Below are positions 24,986 through 34,537 of a stretch of DNA of 64,000 bases, in pieces. Source of the DNA: Bacillota bacterium (GTDB lineage Bacteria > Bacillota > Clostridia > Peptostreptococcales > Anaerovoracaceae); the NCBI GenBank assembly GCA_017431785.1, contig JAFRKJ010000008.1, positions 1-64,000 on the forward strand, given 5' to 3'. The first letter of the stretch is position 1. Each line of letters opens with the position of its first letter. The translations under genes were made by a program, and so were the position numbers. The notes under the pieces were generated by a model. It saw nothing but the letters and a program-made list of their open reading frames with translations. It did not search any database and was not told the DNA's origin.

Positions 24986-25942
24986 ATGGCACAGATCATG
25001 ACGCTGGGTGAGGTTCTCATTGACCTGACGCAGACAGGAACAGACAATAAAGGAATCCCGCAGTTTGCCGCGTTCCCGGGCGGCGCGCCGGCGAATGTAG
25101 CGGTCGCGGCGTCCCGGCTCGGTGCGCAAACCGGGTTTATCGGGAAGATCGGCAAAGATGCGTTCGGCGCACAGCTGCGCAAAACGCTGGAAACAGATTA
25201 TGTGGACACAGCATTTCTTTTTGAGTCAGAGGAGGTTCCAACAACGCTGGCCATCGTTTCTGTGGATGCCAATGGCGAGCGGAGTTTCTCGTTTTTCAGA
25301 GATCCCGGAGCGGATACACAGTTGTTAAAAGAAGAAGCGATTGCTTTCCTAAACAGAGAATTGCCTTTCATTTTGCACTTCGGGTCTCTAAGTTTAACAA
25401 CAGAACCTTCCAGAAGTGCGGCGCTGGAAGCTGCGCAGCGCGCCCGTGAAAAGGGAGTCCTGATCAGCTACGATCCGAACTACAGGGCGGCGCTGTGGGA
25501 CAGTGAAGAAACCGCGGTCAACTGGATGAAGACACCGCTCAATATGATTGATGTTCTGAAAATATCAGATGAAGAACTGCTTCTTCTGACGGGAACGGAT
25601 GATTTGGAGGAAGGAAGCAGAATACTTGGTGAGTATGGAATCAGCCTGATCATGATTACTCTCGGAAGTGAGGGTGTATTCTATCGCTGCAAAGGCAATT
25701 CAGGCGAAGGAGATCTGTACGGCATCGTTCCCGCCGAAGAAGTGAGCGTATGTGATACAAACGGAGCCGGAGACACCTTCCTGGGAGCAGTATTGGCGCA
25801 GATTGCGAGCAACGGCAGTATTCCTGCGGAACGTGAACATCTGGAAGCGATGCTGACCTTTGCAAACCGCGCGGCGGCCCTGACATGCTCCAGACCGGGA
25901 GCAATTCCAGCCATGCCGACGCTAGCAGAACTCGGAGAATAG
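24986..25942 (+). CDS. scrK: Fructokinase (PfkB family)
   Basis: The 318-residue PfkB-family kinase should phosphorylate fructose released from sucrose. The family signatures are clear: GGAPANVAVAASRLG near residue 33 and DTNGAGDTFLGAVL near 255, with the catalytic Asp in GAGD. The overall sequence is close to ScrK-type fructokinases. ATAGGAGG precedes ATG 24986. It is translationally near-coupled to the amylosucrase gene two bases downstream. Fructose 6-phosphate would then enter glycolysis through enzymes such as the PPi-type phosphofructokinase at 10857. Confidence 0.88.
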   Translation: MAQIMTLGEVLIDLTQTGTDNKGIPQFAAFPGGAPANVAVAASRLGAQTGFIGKIGKDAFGAQLRKTLETDYVDTAFLFESEEVPTTLAIVSVDANGERSFSFFRDPGADTQLLKEEAIAFLNRELPFILHFGSLSLTTEPSRSAALEAAQRAREKGVLISYDPNYRAALWDSEETAVNWMKTPLNMIDVLKISDEELLLLTGTDDLEEGSRILGEYGISLIMITLGSEGVFYRCKGNSGEGDLYGIVPAEEVSVCDTNGAGDTFLGAVLAQIASNGSIPAEREHLEAMLTFANRAAALTCSRPGAIPAMPTLAELGE

Positions 25943-25944
25943 AT

Positions 25945-27795
25945 ATGAGCGAATCAACAAAAGCACAATTGCTGGACGAACTGAAATGGCTCTATATGGA
26001 GCTCTATGAAGATGAGGAAGCCTTTGCGTATTTTGAGAACATGCTCCGCAGGAACGCAGATGAGCGAAAGGATTCTCTTCGTGCGCTCGACGAGATCCGT
26101 CAGAAAGAACAGGATTGGTATCAGTCGAACAAACTGCTTGGCATGATGCTGTATGTACAGAACTTCGGCGGCAATCTAAAGGAAGTCGAAAAAAATCTGC
26201 CTTATCTGGAAGAATGCGGCATCAATTATCTGCACCTCATGCCTTTGCTTGATTCTCCAAAAGGCAAGAGCGATGGAGGATATGCAGTAGCAGATTTCAA
26301 GAAGGTCAGACCGAAGTTGGGGACGATGGAAGACCTGGAGTCTCTGGCCGACGCTTGTCATAAAAAGGGAATCGCCCTGTGTCTGGACTTCGTTCTGAAC
26401 CACACCAGCGATGAACATGCATGGGCAAAAGCAGCCAAAGCCGGTGACAAAACAGCGCAGGATCGCTTTTTCATTTACGATTCCTGGGATATTCCAAATC
26501 AATTTGAGCAGACCGTACCTCAGGTATTTCCGACGACAGCGCCGGGAAACTTCACATGGTGCGAAGAGATGCAGAAAGTCGTCATGACCTGCTTCCATGA
26601 TTACCAATGGGATTTGAATTACGCGAATCCGATGGTATTCAACGATATGGTGGACAATCTTTTGTTCCTTGCAAACCGAGGAATGGATGTCATCAGACTC
26701 GATGCGATTCCGTACATCTGGAAGCAGCTCGGAACAAACTGCAGAAATCTTCCGCAGGTGCACACACTGGTGAGAATGATGCATCTGGCTTGTCAGATTG
26801 TTTGCCCTGGCGTTGCACTTCTGGGTGAAGTGGTCATGGAACCGCGGCAGATCGTTCCATATTTCGGACCGGCAGAGAAACCTGAATGTGACATTCTGTA
26901 TAATGTAACGACCATGTGCACGACATGGCACACTCTGGCAACCCGTGATGTCAGACTGCTGCAGTACCAGATGGAGCAGGTCTGCAGGCTGCCTGAGAAT
27001 TGCTTCTTCCAGAATTATCTCCGCTGCCATGATGATATCGGTTGGGGATTGGATTATGCTTTTCTCGGTCAGTTCGGCATTGGAGAGGAGCCGCACAAGC
27101 GCTACCTGAACGACTGGTTTACCGGGAAGTGGCCGGGAAGTTGGTCACGCGGGGAACTCTATAATGATGACGAATCCTTAGGAGATGCCCGAGCATGCGG
27201 AACCACTGCTTCACTTTGCGGTTTGGAGTGCGGCATACTGGAAGCGTTGGACAATAAAGGCGATGTGTCCCTGAACCGAGGTCTCAGTTGTGACCTGATG
27301 ATGCACGCATGGATGTTCAGCCAGACAGGCATTCCTGTCATCTACAGCGGCGATGAGATTGGACAGCTCAATGATTACAGTTATCATGAGGATCCTGCAC
27401 ACTGTGAAGACAGCCGGTATGTGCACAGGGGGAAGTTTGATTTCGCGTTAGCTGAGAAGCGCTTTGAAGAAGGTACGATGCAGCAAGTCATTTTTGACGG
27501 CCTGCAAACGCTGAAAGATATCAGAGCGGAATATGACGCGTTCCGCAGTGACGCGGATGTGTTTGTTTACTATACCGGTGATGACCGCGTTATGGGATTG
27601 CTCCGCCGCTACGGTGAACAGACCCTGATTTGCCTGTTCAACTTCTCAGAACAGCCAGTTGACATCATGCTGTTTGGACAGGCGTGGAAAGATATCCTGA
27701 GTGGAGAGAAAATCAAGGCCTCCGGTGACGGAATCGCCTTACTCCATTTCGATGGATATGGATTCCACTGGCTGCTGGAAGACAACAATCAGTAA
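25945..27795 (+). CDS. GH13_4 amylosucrase-type enzyme
   Basis: This 616-residue enzyme matches the GH13_4 group (amylosucrase and sucrose hydrolase), which cleave sucrose and transfer glucose to an alpha-1,4-glucan or to water. Supporting motifs are MLYVQNFGGNL and HLMPLLDSP near the N-terminus, DFVLNHTSDEH, GMDVIRLDAIPYIWK with the nucleophile Asp, LLGEV with the acid/base Glu, and RCHDDIGW with the third catalytic Asp. An N-terminal helical domain of about 100 residues is typical. There is no signal peptide, so it acts inside the cell. I start at ATG 25945 with GGAG seven bases upstream. Together with the GH32 enzyme it offers a second fate for sucrose, glucan storage. Confidence 0.82.
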   Translation: MSESTKAQLLDELKWLYMELYEDEEAFAYFENMLRRNADERKDSLRALDEIRQKEQDWYQSNKLLGMMLYVQNFGGNLKEVEKNLPYLEECGINYLHLMPLLDSPKGKSDGGYAVADFKKVRPKLGTMEDLESLADACHKKGIALCLDFVLNHTSDEHAWAKAAKAGDKTAQDRFFIYDSWDIPNQFEQTVPQVFPTTAPGNFTWCEEMQKVVMTCFHDYQWDLNYANPMVFNDMVDNLLFLANRGMDVIRLDAIPYIWKQLGTNCRNLPQVHTLVRMMHLACQIVCPGVALLGEVVMEPRQIVPYFGPAEKPECDILYNVTTMCTTWHTLATRDVRLLQYQMEQVCRLPENCFFQNYLRCHDDIGWGLDYAFLGQFGIGEEPHKRYLNDWFTGKWPGSWSRGELYNDDESLGDARACGTTASLCGLECGILEALDNKGDVSLNRGLSCDLMMHAWMFSQTGIPVIYSGDEIGQLNDYSYHEDPAHCEDSRYVHRGKFDFALAEKRFEEGTMQQVIFDGLQTLKDIRAEYDAFRSDADVFVYYTGDDRVMGLLRRYGEQTLICLFNFSEQPVDIMLFGQAWKDILSGEKIKASGDGIALLHFDGYGFHWLLEDNNQ

Positions 27796-27822
27796 GTGAG
27801 ACAACGAATGTGAAATAGTATC

Positions 27823-27859
27823 AAAAGCTGCAATCTTATGGAGAAATTGCAGCTTTTTT
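27823..27859 (+). terminator. Rho-independent terminator of the sucrose operon
   Basis: AAAAGCTGCAAT (27823-27834) pairs with ATTGCAGCTTTT (27846-27857) and runs into a T tract. Confidence 0.85.
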
Positions 27860-27881
27860 ATCCCCCTACCCGGGTTGCGGG

Positions 27882-27929
27882 GGTCTCCTTGAATAGTTAC
27901 AATTTTAGTAACGAAGAAGAAAGGAGACC
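27882..27929 (+). promoter_or_regulatory. Hairpin that can hide the cbiM ribosome site
   Basis: GGTCTCCTT (27882-27890) is exactly complementary to AAGGAGACC (27921-27929), which is the ribosome site of cbiM. An inner GTTAC/GTAAC stem (27896-27900, 27908-27912) stiffens the loop. Folded, it should block translation. The signal that opens it is unknown and the leader is too short for a cobalamin riboswitch. Confidence 0.55.
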
Positions 27930-27935
27930 GAGAAG

Positions 27936-28988
27936 ATGCATATACCGGAGAATTATCTTTCACCATCGAGCTGCGCAGTTATGGGAGCGGCAATGGTTCC
28001 TGTATGGGCGCATGCGGTGAAAAAAGTCAATAAAGAACTGCCCAAAGAGAAAATTCCATTGATTGGTGTTGGAGCAGCTTTTTCGTTCCTCGGAATGATG
28101 TTCAATGTTCCGCTTATCGGAGGAACGACCGGGCATGCAGTAGGAGGAACTCTGATTGCGCTTCTGTTCGGCCCTGATGCCGCCTGCATAGCGGTTTCGA
28201 TTGCGCTATTGCTGCAGGCGGTGATATTTGGCGATGGGGGTATTCTCGCTTTCGGGGCAAACTGCTTCAATATGGCGTTTGTTTTGCCGTATGCAGGATA
28301 TGCTGTTTACCGTCTGTTCATAAAACTGTTTGGCGGAAATGAACGCGTTGGAAACAAGCATAAATACGTGGCGGCGGCGATAGGGTCCTATATTGGAATC
28401 AATTTAGCAGCCCTTTGCGCGGCAATCGAATTTGGCCTGCAGCCGATTCTGTTCACAGACGCTGCTGGAAATGCGCTGTATTGTCCTTATGACTTGTCTG
28501 TTGCGATTCCGGCAATGACGATTCCGCACCTGTTGGTAGCAGGCGTTGTGGAAGCCATATTTACAGTTGCGATTTATGCTTTCGTGCTGAGGACATCACC
28601 TGACTTAACCTATGATGCCATCAAAGCGGAACATTTGAGCACCACCCCTGCTGCAGATCAGAAAAAGCGTGTTCCGGTCTTCGCCTTGATTGCTGTTTTG
28701 ATTGCGGCAACACCTCTGGGTCTTTTGGCAACAGGAACCGCCTGGGGAGAATGGGGCGCAGAAGAAATCGCCGAAACTGCTTCGAACGGAGCGCCGCTTG
28801 GGTATACGCCGAGCGGACTTGAAAATGGATGGTCATTTGACGCACTGATGCCGGATTATACGCTGGGGGGAACGAACGAAGTGGTTGCGTACATTCTTTC
28901 TGCAATCATCGGCGTTGCGCTTCTGATTATTATTTTCAAGTTGATCTCCATACCAATGAGAGGAAGGGAAAGGGTCAATGCTTCCTGA
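27936..28988 (+). CDS. cbiM: Cobalt/nickel ECF transporter S component, CbiM with C-terminal extension
   Basis: The 350-residue membrane protein begins MHIPENYLSPSSC, the metal-binding N-terminus of CbiM/NikM in which His2 and the free amino group hold the cation. About six hydrophobic segments fill residues 15-215. A C-terminal part with two further membrane spans and a GTAWGEWGAEE motif resembles the CbiN/PDGLE portion, so M and N functions are fused. Operon order is cbiM-cbiQ-cbiO with short overlaps. Cobalt versus nickel cannot be told from sequence alone. Confidence 0.9.
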   Translation: MHIPENYLSPSSCAVMGAAMVPVWAHAVKKVNKELPKEKIPLIGVGAAFSFLGMMFNVPLIGGTTGHAVGGTLIALLFGPDAACIAVSIALLLQAVIFGDGGILAFGANCFNMAFVLPYAGYAVYRLFIKLFGGNERVGNKHKYVAAAIGSYIGINLAALCAAIEFGLQPILFTDAAGNALYCPYDLSVAIPAMTIPHLLVAGVVEAIFTVAIYAFVLRTSPDLTYDAIKAEHLSTTPAADQKKRVPVFALIAVLIAATPLGLLATGTAWGEWGAEEIAETASNGAPLGYTPSGLENGWSFDALMPDYTLGGTNEVVAYILSAIIGVALLIIIFKLISIPMRGRERVNAS

Positions 28989-29691
28989 ATGGATGAAAAA
29001 TACTGACCATTATGTGCCGCCGAAAGATGGCGGCACATTTGCTATAAAGACGATTCAAACCATCGGGAAGATCATGTCCAGATTGAAGACACAGGCAGGG
29101 CATGAAAAGCAGAAACATCTTCCTGCGTTGGTTAAGTTATTTACGATGGTGCTCCTGATTATTCTTACATCGGTTTGTCAGCACCGCATCATACTGATGG
29201 GGATCGCTGCTGCCGTATTGGGATATCTATGTACGTGGCCGGCAAAGGGACTTTGGGGAATCCTGAAAACACCTATGGCAGCTTCGGCATTAACACTGGT
29301 GTTGTTTATCCCTGCCATGCTGATGCATCCCGCAGGAATCCCCAACAATCTGATCGTAGTAGCGAAAGTGTTTCTTTGTGTGACAATGGTCACGGTGTTT
29401 AATCATACGACGCAGTGGAATCACATTACCCTTGCACTCCGAAAAATACATGTCCCGGGGATTTTTGTTTTTACCTTGGACATTACTCTGAAATATATCG
29501 TACTGCTTGGAAATCTCATGCAGGACCTGCTGACTTCGATGCAGCTGCGTGCGGTTGGCAGGCATAACAAAAAGTATTCCTCAGTCGGTGGTGTGATGGG
29601 AGTCACGTTCCTCAGAGGGACTGAAATGAACGAACAGATGTATGAGGCAATGAGATGCCGTGGTTTTACAGATGATTATAAGGGACTATGA
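28978..29691 (+). CDS. cbiQ: ECF transporter T component CbiQ
   Basis: This 237-residue membrane protein couples the metal-binding CbiM to the ATPase. After a soluble N-terminus of about 45 residues there are four to five hydrophobic segments, and the C-terminal region holds the two short Ala-Arg-Gly-type coupling motifs seen as LRAVGRH near 193 and MRCRGF near 227. It overlaps cbiM by 11 bases and cbiO by 4, which indicates coupled translation. Confidence 0.88.
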   Translation: MLPEWMKNTDHYVPPKDGGTFAIKTIQTIGKIMSRLKTQAGHEKQKHLPALVKLFTMVLLIILTSVCQHRIILMGIAAAVLGYLCTWPAKGLWGILKTPMAASALTLVLFIPAMLMHPAGIPNNLIVVAKVFLCVTMVTVFNHTTQWNHITLALRKIHVPGIFVFTLDITLKYIVLLGNLMQDLLTSMQLRAVGRHNKKYSSVGGVMGVTFLRGTEMNEQMYEAMRCRGFTDDYKGL

Positions 29692-30353
29692 GTATGAACC
29701 TGATTGAAGTAGACAATATAACCTTTCGTTATGAAAAAGATGAGGCGGCAGTGTTGAAAGATTTTTCTATGACCGTGACGGAGGGCAGCTGTGTGATCAT
29801 TGAAGGAGACAATGGTTCCGGAAAGACTACATTATTCCGTATTCTCACGGGACTTTCCTTTGCTGAAAAAGGGGAGTACTGTTTTGATGGGACAATGATC
29901 ACAAGGGAATACTTAAAGGATAACGCGAATTCAAAGCGGTTTCATAAACGAATCGGATTCCTGTTCCAGTCTCCCGATGTCATGCTGTTTAATCCACGGG
30001 TCTATGACGAAATCGCATTTGGACCGAGACAGATGGGCATCTCAGACCAGGAAGTTGAAGCAAGAGTAGCAGACTGTCTGCAGATGTTCAGCCTTGAGGA
30101 GCTCGCTGATAAGGCGCCGTACCATCTGAGCGGCGGTCAGAAAAAGCGGGTCGCTCTCGCTGCGGTATTGTCTCTGAATCCGGATGTTCTGATATTAGAC
30201 GAACCTTATGCAGGTTTGGATAAAACAACACAGGAGTGGCTGACCCAGTTCCTCAAGGAACTGAAAGCAGCTGGAAAGACGATTATCGTCGCAACCCACA
30301 GTAGTGAGCTGCTATCGGAAATAGTAGACGATACGATTCAACTGGGCAAATAA
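29688..30353 (+). CDS. cbiO: ECF transporter ATPase CbiO
   Basis: The 221-residue ATPase has Walker A (GDNGSGKTT), Q-loop region FLFQSPDVMLF, signature HLSGGQKKRV, Walker B (VLILDEPYAGLD) and switch His (ATHSSE). It is slightly short for the family, lacking the C-terminal extension of some EcfA proteins. The gene starts at ATG 29688 inside the cbiQ stop and is the last of the operon. It would act as a homodimer. Confidence 0.92.
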   Translation: MSMNLIEVDNITFRYEKDEAAVLKDFSMTVTEGSCVIIEGDNGSGKTTLFRILTGLSFAEKGEYCFDGTMITREYLKDNANSKRFHKRIGFLFQSPDVMLFNPRVYDEIAFGPRQMGISDQEVEARVADCLQMFSLEELADKAPYHLSGGQKKRVALAAVLSLNPDVLILDEPYAGLDKTTQEWLTQFLKELKAAGKTIIVATHSSELLSEIVDDTIQLGK

Positions 30354-30356
30354 AAA

Positions 30357-30394
30357 GAGGTGTGCAACTGTAACTGCACACCTCATATTTTTTC
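30357..30394. terminator. Bidirectional terminator between cbiO and the amino acid permease
   Basis: GAGGTGTGCA and TGCACACCTC form a 10-bp stem with an eight-base loop. T-rich DNA follows on the plus strand and TTTTTA on the minus strand, so it can end both converging transcripts. Confidence 0.85.
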
Positions 30395-31762
30395 TTATTT
30401 GTTTGTTTTGAGTCGATCGATCGGAACGGCGTTCATTCTCGGCAGTCCGACGATAATGACTGCGGCAAATACAATCAGATAGAAGACAACCGCCATTCGA
30501 TGAGCGAAGATCGCGGCGATGACCATGAATAATGAACCGAGTATAGCGATGACCGGAATAATCGGCGTGATATTGTAATTCTTGATCTTCTTGATCAACA
30601 CGAGGAAAAGCGGAATGTACATCGCGTAGATCGTGATGATCGGAAGCTCAGACGTATCAAAACAGAATGGACCAAACCATGGTGCAGTGAGATTGGCGCC
30701 GTAGAAGTACAGAAGCCACCAGCCGGCAACCAACAGTCCCATGATAGATGCATTGGACGGCATGTTGGTAACTGGGTCGACCTGGCAGAACATCTTCGGA
30801 TTATAGCCTTTGCCTCTGATTGCCAGAGAGTAGAAACCTCTGACATTGGCCATCATGAGACCGTTCAGCACTCCATAGCAGGATACAACAATCAGTACGA
30901 ACACACCTGTGCCGCCGATTCTCGAGAAGAGAGTGGTGAAGGCAATCTTCGCACCTTCTTCACCGCCTGCCATCATCGTCTCATTATCGACAGTACCAGC
31001 CAGGCCGATGTAGTAAACGATGTAAATGAAAACGACAATCAGCGATCCGAAGAAAAGCGCACGCGGGAGGTTCTTCTTGGAGTCTTTGATTTCAGAATTG
31101 ATGGATGTCGCAATGATCCAGCCTTCATAAGCGAATGAGGTTGCGCAAACTGCTGTAAAGAGAGCAGAGCCTGCAGGGCCTGCATCCTGAGCCACATAGC
31201 TGAAGTTCTCAATTGTCATTCCGCTGTGGAGCCCGAAGATCGTTCCTACGATTGCCATAAGCAGAAGCGGTATGAATTTGATGACCGTTGTGGCAACCTG
31301 AACCTTACCTGCGATGATTGGACTGAGTGAATTGTTGACATAGGCCAGAATCAAAAGAAAACCTGCCAATGCCATGCATTGAGGACCGACAATGTCCCAC
31401 CCAACCAGAACACTGAAGTATCTGGCGGTAACCCAAGCAAGCACAGAGGTCAGCGTCGGATAATAGATGGTCGCCATGAACCATCCAACGACATAGCCGT
31501 ATTTTTCTCCACACATTTCCTCCGCATAGTCAACAATACCATTGCACTTTTCATGGTGTGATGCAAGCACACCAAAGACATAGGCGCATGATACCATAAT
31601 AATACCGCCGATCAGCCAAGCCAAAATGCCGAGCGTCGTTCTTCCATCGGTGCAGACAAGAATCTTTTCTGCCTTGAAGAAGACACCGGAACCGACTACG
31701 ATACCGACTACGACGCAGATTGCGGTAATCAGGCCGTATCTTTTTTCGAGTTGATTTTCCAT
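30395..31762 (-). CDS. APC-family amino acid permease
   Basis: The 455-residue membrane protein has about 12 hydrophobic segments and the APC first-helix motif GIVVGSGVFF, where the unwound glycines bind the amino acid backbone. It resembles LAT-like exchangers such as SteT. It is transcribed alone from a good promoter (TTGACG-18-TATCAT on the minus strand). The substrate is not evident. AGGAGATAG precedes ATG 31762. Confidence 0.88.
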   Translation of the reverse strand: MENQLEKRYGLITAICVVVGIVVGSGVFFKAEKILVCTDGRTTLGILAWLIGGIIMVSCAYVFGVLASHHEKCNGIVDYAEEMCGEKYGYVVGWFMATIYYPTLTSVLAWVTARYFSVLVGWDIVGPQCMALAGFLLILAYVNNSLSPIIAGKVQVATTVIKFIPLLLMAIVGTIFGLHSGMTIENFSYVAQDAGPAGSALFTAVCATSFAYEGWIIATSINSEIKDSKKNLPRALFFGSLIVVFIYIVYYIGLAGTVDNETMMAGGEEGAKIAFTTLFSRIGGTGVFVLIVVSCYGVLNGLMMANVRGFYSLAIRGKGYNPKMFCQVDPVTNMPSNASIMGLLVAGWWLLYFYGANLTAPWFGPFCFDTSELPIITIYAMYIPLFLVLIKKIKNYNITPIIPVIAILGSLFMVIAAIFAHRMAVVFYLIVFAAVIIVGLPRMNAVPIDRLKTNK

Positions 31763-31818
31763 TTTATCTATCTCCTAAATAATATGTATATTTTGGGTAC
31801 CCGAAAGGCACACTCTGC

Positions 31819-31848
31819 ATGATAGCTCTGTTATTCCTGCTTCGTCAA
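31819..31848 (-). promoter_or_regulatory. Promoter of the amino acid permease gene
   Basis: Read on the minus strand, TTGACG (31848-31843) and TATCAT (31824-31819) are separated by 18 bases, about 55 bases before the start codon. Confidence 0.65.
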
Positions 31849-31953
31849 TAAAAAGCCCAAATAAAAACAATCTTATCCGAATCGCCTTAATCTGGACTAA
31901 TAATGTGTTAAAATGATAATGCTTGGGAGTAAAGATATCTGGAGGATTGATAC

Positions 31954-33153
31954 ATGGGCGCATTGACAGGAATGAAAATACTGGATTTTTCAACACTCCT
32001 TCCAGGGCCGTACGCAACACTTGTGATGGCGGACATGGGTGCGGAGGTACTTAGCATTGCAGCACCGGGCCGCAAAGACATTCTGATAGAATGGCCTCCG
32101 ATTATTGAAGGTACGCAAAAGTTGCCGTCCGGCGGTGTTACCGCAGTAGCGGCGTGGATCGGCCGCAACAAGAAGACGGCATTCATTAATCTGAAAAAAC
32201 CGGAAGGTGTTGAAGCCATCCACAGACTGGTCACAGGCGGAGGATATGATATCATTCTCGAGCAGTTTCGTCCGGGGGTCATGGAGAAGCTCGGTCTAGG
32301 TTATGAAAGGCTGCATGCTTTGAATCCGCGGCTGATCTACTGCTCGTTGACCGGCTATGGCCAGACAGGTCCCCTTGCAGCGAGAGCAGGTCACGATATC
32401 AATTATCTGTCCCGCTCCGGCAATATGGCTCAGGCCGGGCGCAAAGAAACCGGACCGGTTCTCACGAATGTGCAGATTGCAGACGTAGCGGCAGGATCGA
32501 TGAACAGTATCATCAGCATTCTCGCAGCGGTGCATTACCGGGACAGGACAGGACGAGGCCAGTATATCGATGTCTCTATGATGGACGGCGTCGTGCCGTT
32601 CAATGGAATGGATGGAGCAGCTTATTTGGGCGGAGGATCACTAACGGAGCGAGAGACACACCTCCTCAACGGAGGAACTGTATATGACTTTTACGAAACG
32701 GCAGACGGAAGATATATGAGCGTCGGTTCACTCGAACCGAAATTCTTCAAAGCACTGTGCAAAGGTCTCGGTATTTCAGAAGAACAAAATCCGGCATTGG
32801 ATGACCCTGATACAAAGAACCGGGTGCGCGAAGCTTTTGCGCAGAAAACGCAGCAAGAGTGGTGTGAGATATTCGCACCTCTGGATGCTTGTGTAGAGCC
32901 TGTAATGACTTTGGAGGAAGCAAAGGCAGACGAGCAGATTCAGGTGCGGCAGATGATGCCGCAGGTGCCGTTCCCAGAGAATGCTTATGGACAGACTGCA
33001 GTGCAGAGCATCCAGCAACCGGGCTGTCCGCTGAAACTGTCGGAATGCCCTCCGGAGTACAGACATACGGGCTATCCGACGGGATATCATACAGAAGAAG
33101 TGCTCCGCGAACTTGGTTTTTCGGAGCAGGAGATTGAAAAAATAAAAACCTGA
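31954..33153 (+). CDS. Class III CoA-transferase (CaiB/BaiF family)
   Basis: This 399-residue protein has the family start GMKILDFSTLLPGPYATLVMADMGAEV and the region QIADVAAGSM near residue 175, whose Asp forms the acyl-aspartyl intermediate in this family. It moves coenzyme A between carboxylic acids in the cytoplasm. Close relatives act on carnitine, bile acids, phenyllactate or oxalate, and nothing nearby fixes the substrate. A likely extended -10 (TGTTAAAAT at about 31909) and GGAGG precede ATG 31954. The MATE gene follows 37 bases later and may share its transcript. Confidence 0.85.
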   Translation: MGALTGMKILDFSTLLPGPYATLVMADMGAEVLSIAAPGRKDILIEWPPIIEGTQKLPSGGVTAVAAWIGRNKKTAFINLKKPEGVEAIHRLVTGGGYDIILEQFRPGVMEKLGLGYERLHALNPRLIYCSLTGYGQTGPLAARAGHDINYLSRSGNMAQAGRKETGPVLTNVQIADVAAGSMNSIISILAAVHYRDRTGRGQYIDVSMMDGVVPFNGMDGAAYLGGGSLTERETHLLNGGTVYDFYETADGRYMSVGSLEPKFFKALCKGLGISEEQNPALDDPDTKNRVREAFAQKTQQEWCEIFAPLDACVEPVMTLEEAKADEQIQVRQMMPQVPFPENAYGQTAVQSIQQPGCPLKLSECPPEYRHTGYPTGYHTEEVLRELGFSEQEIEKIKT

Positions 33154-33190
33154 AGAGAGTATTAACTGGTAGAAGAGATTTAACTAGTAT

Positions 33191-34537
33191 ATGAGCACAA
33201 AAGATAGAATACAATTATCAGATCACTTTACATACAGAAGACTGTTCACGTTTGTTCTGCCGACAATTGCGAACATGATTTTTCTGTCTATTTATGGTAT
33301 CGTCGATGGGTTGTTTATTTCTAATTTCGTCGGCAAGGTTGCCTTTGCCGCTGTCAATGTTACATTCCCGATTTTTTCTGTACTGGGAGTGTTTGGTCTG
33401 ATGATCGGTACCGGCGGAGCGGCGATCATCGGTAAAAATCTGGGCGAACAGGAGCCGGAGAAGGCAAACGGATACTTCTCGTTTTTTGTTTATATATGCA
33501 TTGCAGTCGGCATCGTCATGGCCGTCTTAGGCGTATTCATTTTAAGGCCAGCCATTGAAATCATCGGTGTGGAAGAGCGTATGGTCAGGGACTGCATGGT
33601 GTACGGCATCATCGGAATGATCACGGTTCCTTGCTACATGCTGCAGTTTCTGTTTCAGATTTTGTTTGTCACTGCCGAAAAGCCGCGTTTGGGATTCTGG
33701 ATCACGGTGATTACAGGACTTACAAACATCGTACTGGATTTTTTCCTGATCGTAGTACTCCATTGGGGCGTAGCAGGTGCATCCATTGCGACGGGAATCA
33801 GTGAGGTTATCGGAGGCGTTGTACCGCTCATTTACTTCAGCCGCCCCAATGACAGTCTGCTTCGGATCGGCAAGCCACGGGTGGAATTCCGCGCGCTTCG
33901 AAAGGCCTGCACAAACGGGCTGTCTGAGTTTGTCTCTACAGTTTCCGAATCGGTCGTTACAATGCTGTATAACTTCCAACTGCTGCGTCTTGCCGGCGCT
34001 GACGGCGTCGCCGCTTTCGGTGTGATGCAGTATTGTACCTTTATATTCTTCGCAGTTTTCGCTGGTTACAACATGGGTGTCCAGCCTCTGTTCAGCTACA
34101 ACTTCGGTGCGGATAATCGTGTGGAAATGAAGAATCTTTTCAAGAAGAGCATGATCCTGATGGAAGGCGGTGGACTGATGATGTTTGCCATACTCGTCAT
34201 ATTCGCCCGTCCGCTGATTTCTATCTTCGTAGGGTATGACGCAGATCTCGTTGATATGGCAGTCCACGGAATGCGCATCTACGCCCTGATCTTCATCACG
34301 TGCGGCATCAACATCTTTGTAACAGGAATGTTTACCGCTCTGAACAACGGAGTTGTATCCGCATTCATCGCGACCGTACGCGTCGTCATCTGCGAAATCG
34401 GTTCCGTCATGATTCTTCCTATTTTCTTCGGATTAAACGGCGTCTGGTTTTCCGCGTCAGTCGCAGAGGTTGGATCGATCATCCCTGTCATCATCTTCGT
34501 CGTGATACTGCGCAAACGGTATGGGTACGCGGATTAA
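33191..34537 (+). CDS. MATE-family efflux transporter
   Basis: The 448-residue membrane protein has the twelve-segment pattern and two-fold repeat of MATE exporters, with the typical first helix LPTIANMIFLSIYGIVDGLFISNFVG. These proteins expel cationic drugs or metabolites using Na+ or H+. Its stop codon overlaps by four bases with the stop of the converging regulator gene, leaving no room for a terminator. The ribosome site before ATG 33191 is weak. Confidence 0.88.
   Translation: MSTKDRIQLSDHFTYRRLFTFVLPTIANMIFLSIYGIVDGLFISNFVGKVAFAAVNVTFPIFSVLGVFGLMIGTGGAAIIGKNLGEQEPEKANGYFSFFVYICIAVGIVMAVLGVFILRPAIEIIGVEERMVRDCMVYGIIGMITVPCYMLQFLFQILFVTAEKPRLGFWITVITGLTNIVLDFFLIVVLHWGVAGASIATGISEVIGGVVPLIYFSRPNDSLLRIGKPRVEFRALRKACTNGLSEFVSTVSESVVTMLYNFQLLRLAGADGVAAFGVMQYCTFIFFAVFAGYNMGVQPLFSYNFGADNRVEMKNLFKKSMILMEGGGLMMFAILVIFARPLISIFVGYDADLVDMAVHGMRIYALIFITCGINIFVTGMFTALNNGVVSAFIATVRVVICEIGSVMILPIFFGLNGVWFSASVAEVGSIIPVIIFVVILRKRYGYAD

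Noticed and set aside
27858..27935. Cobalamin or NiCo riboswitch before cbiM
   Set aside because: The leader between terminator and start codon is under 80 bases and lacks the conserved blocks of either class.
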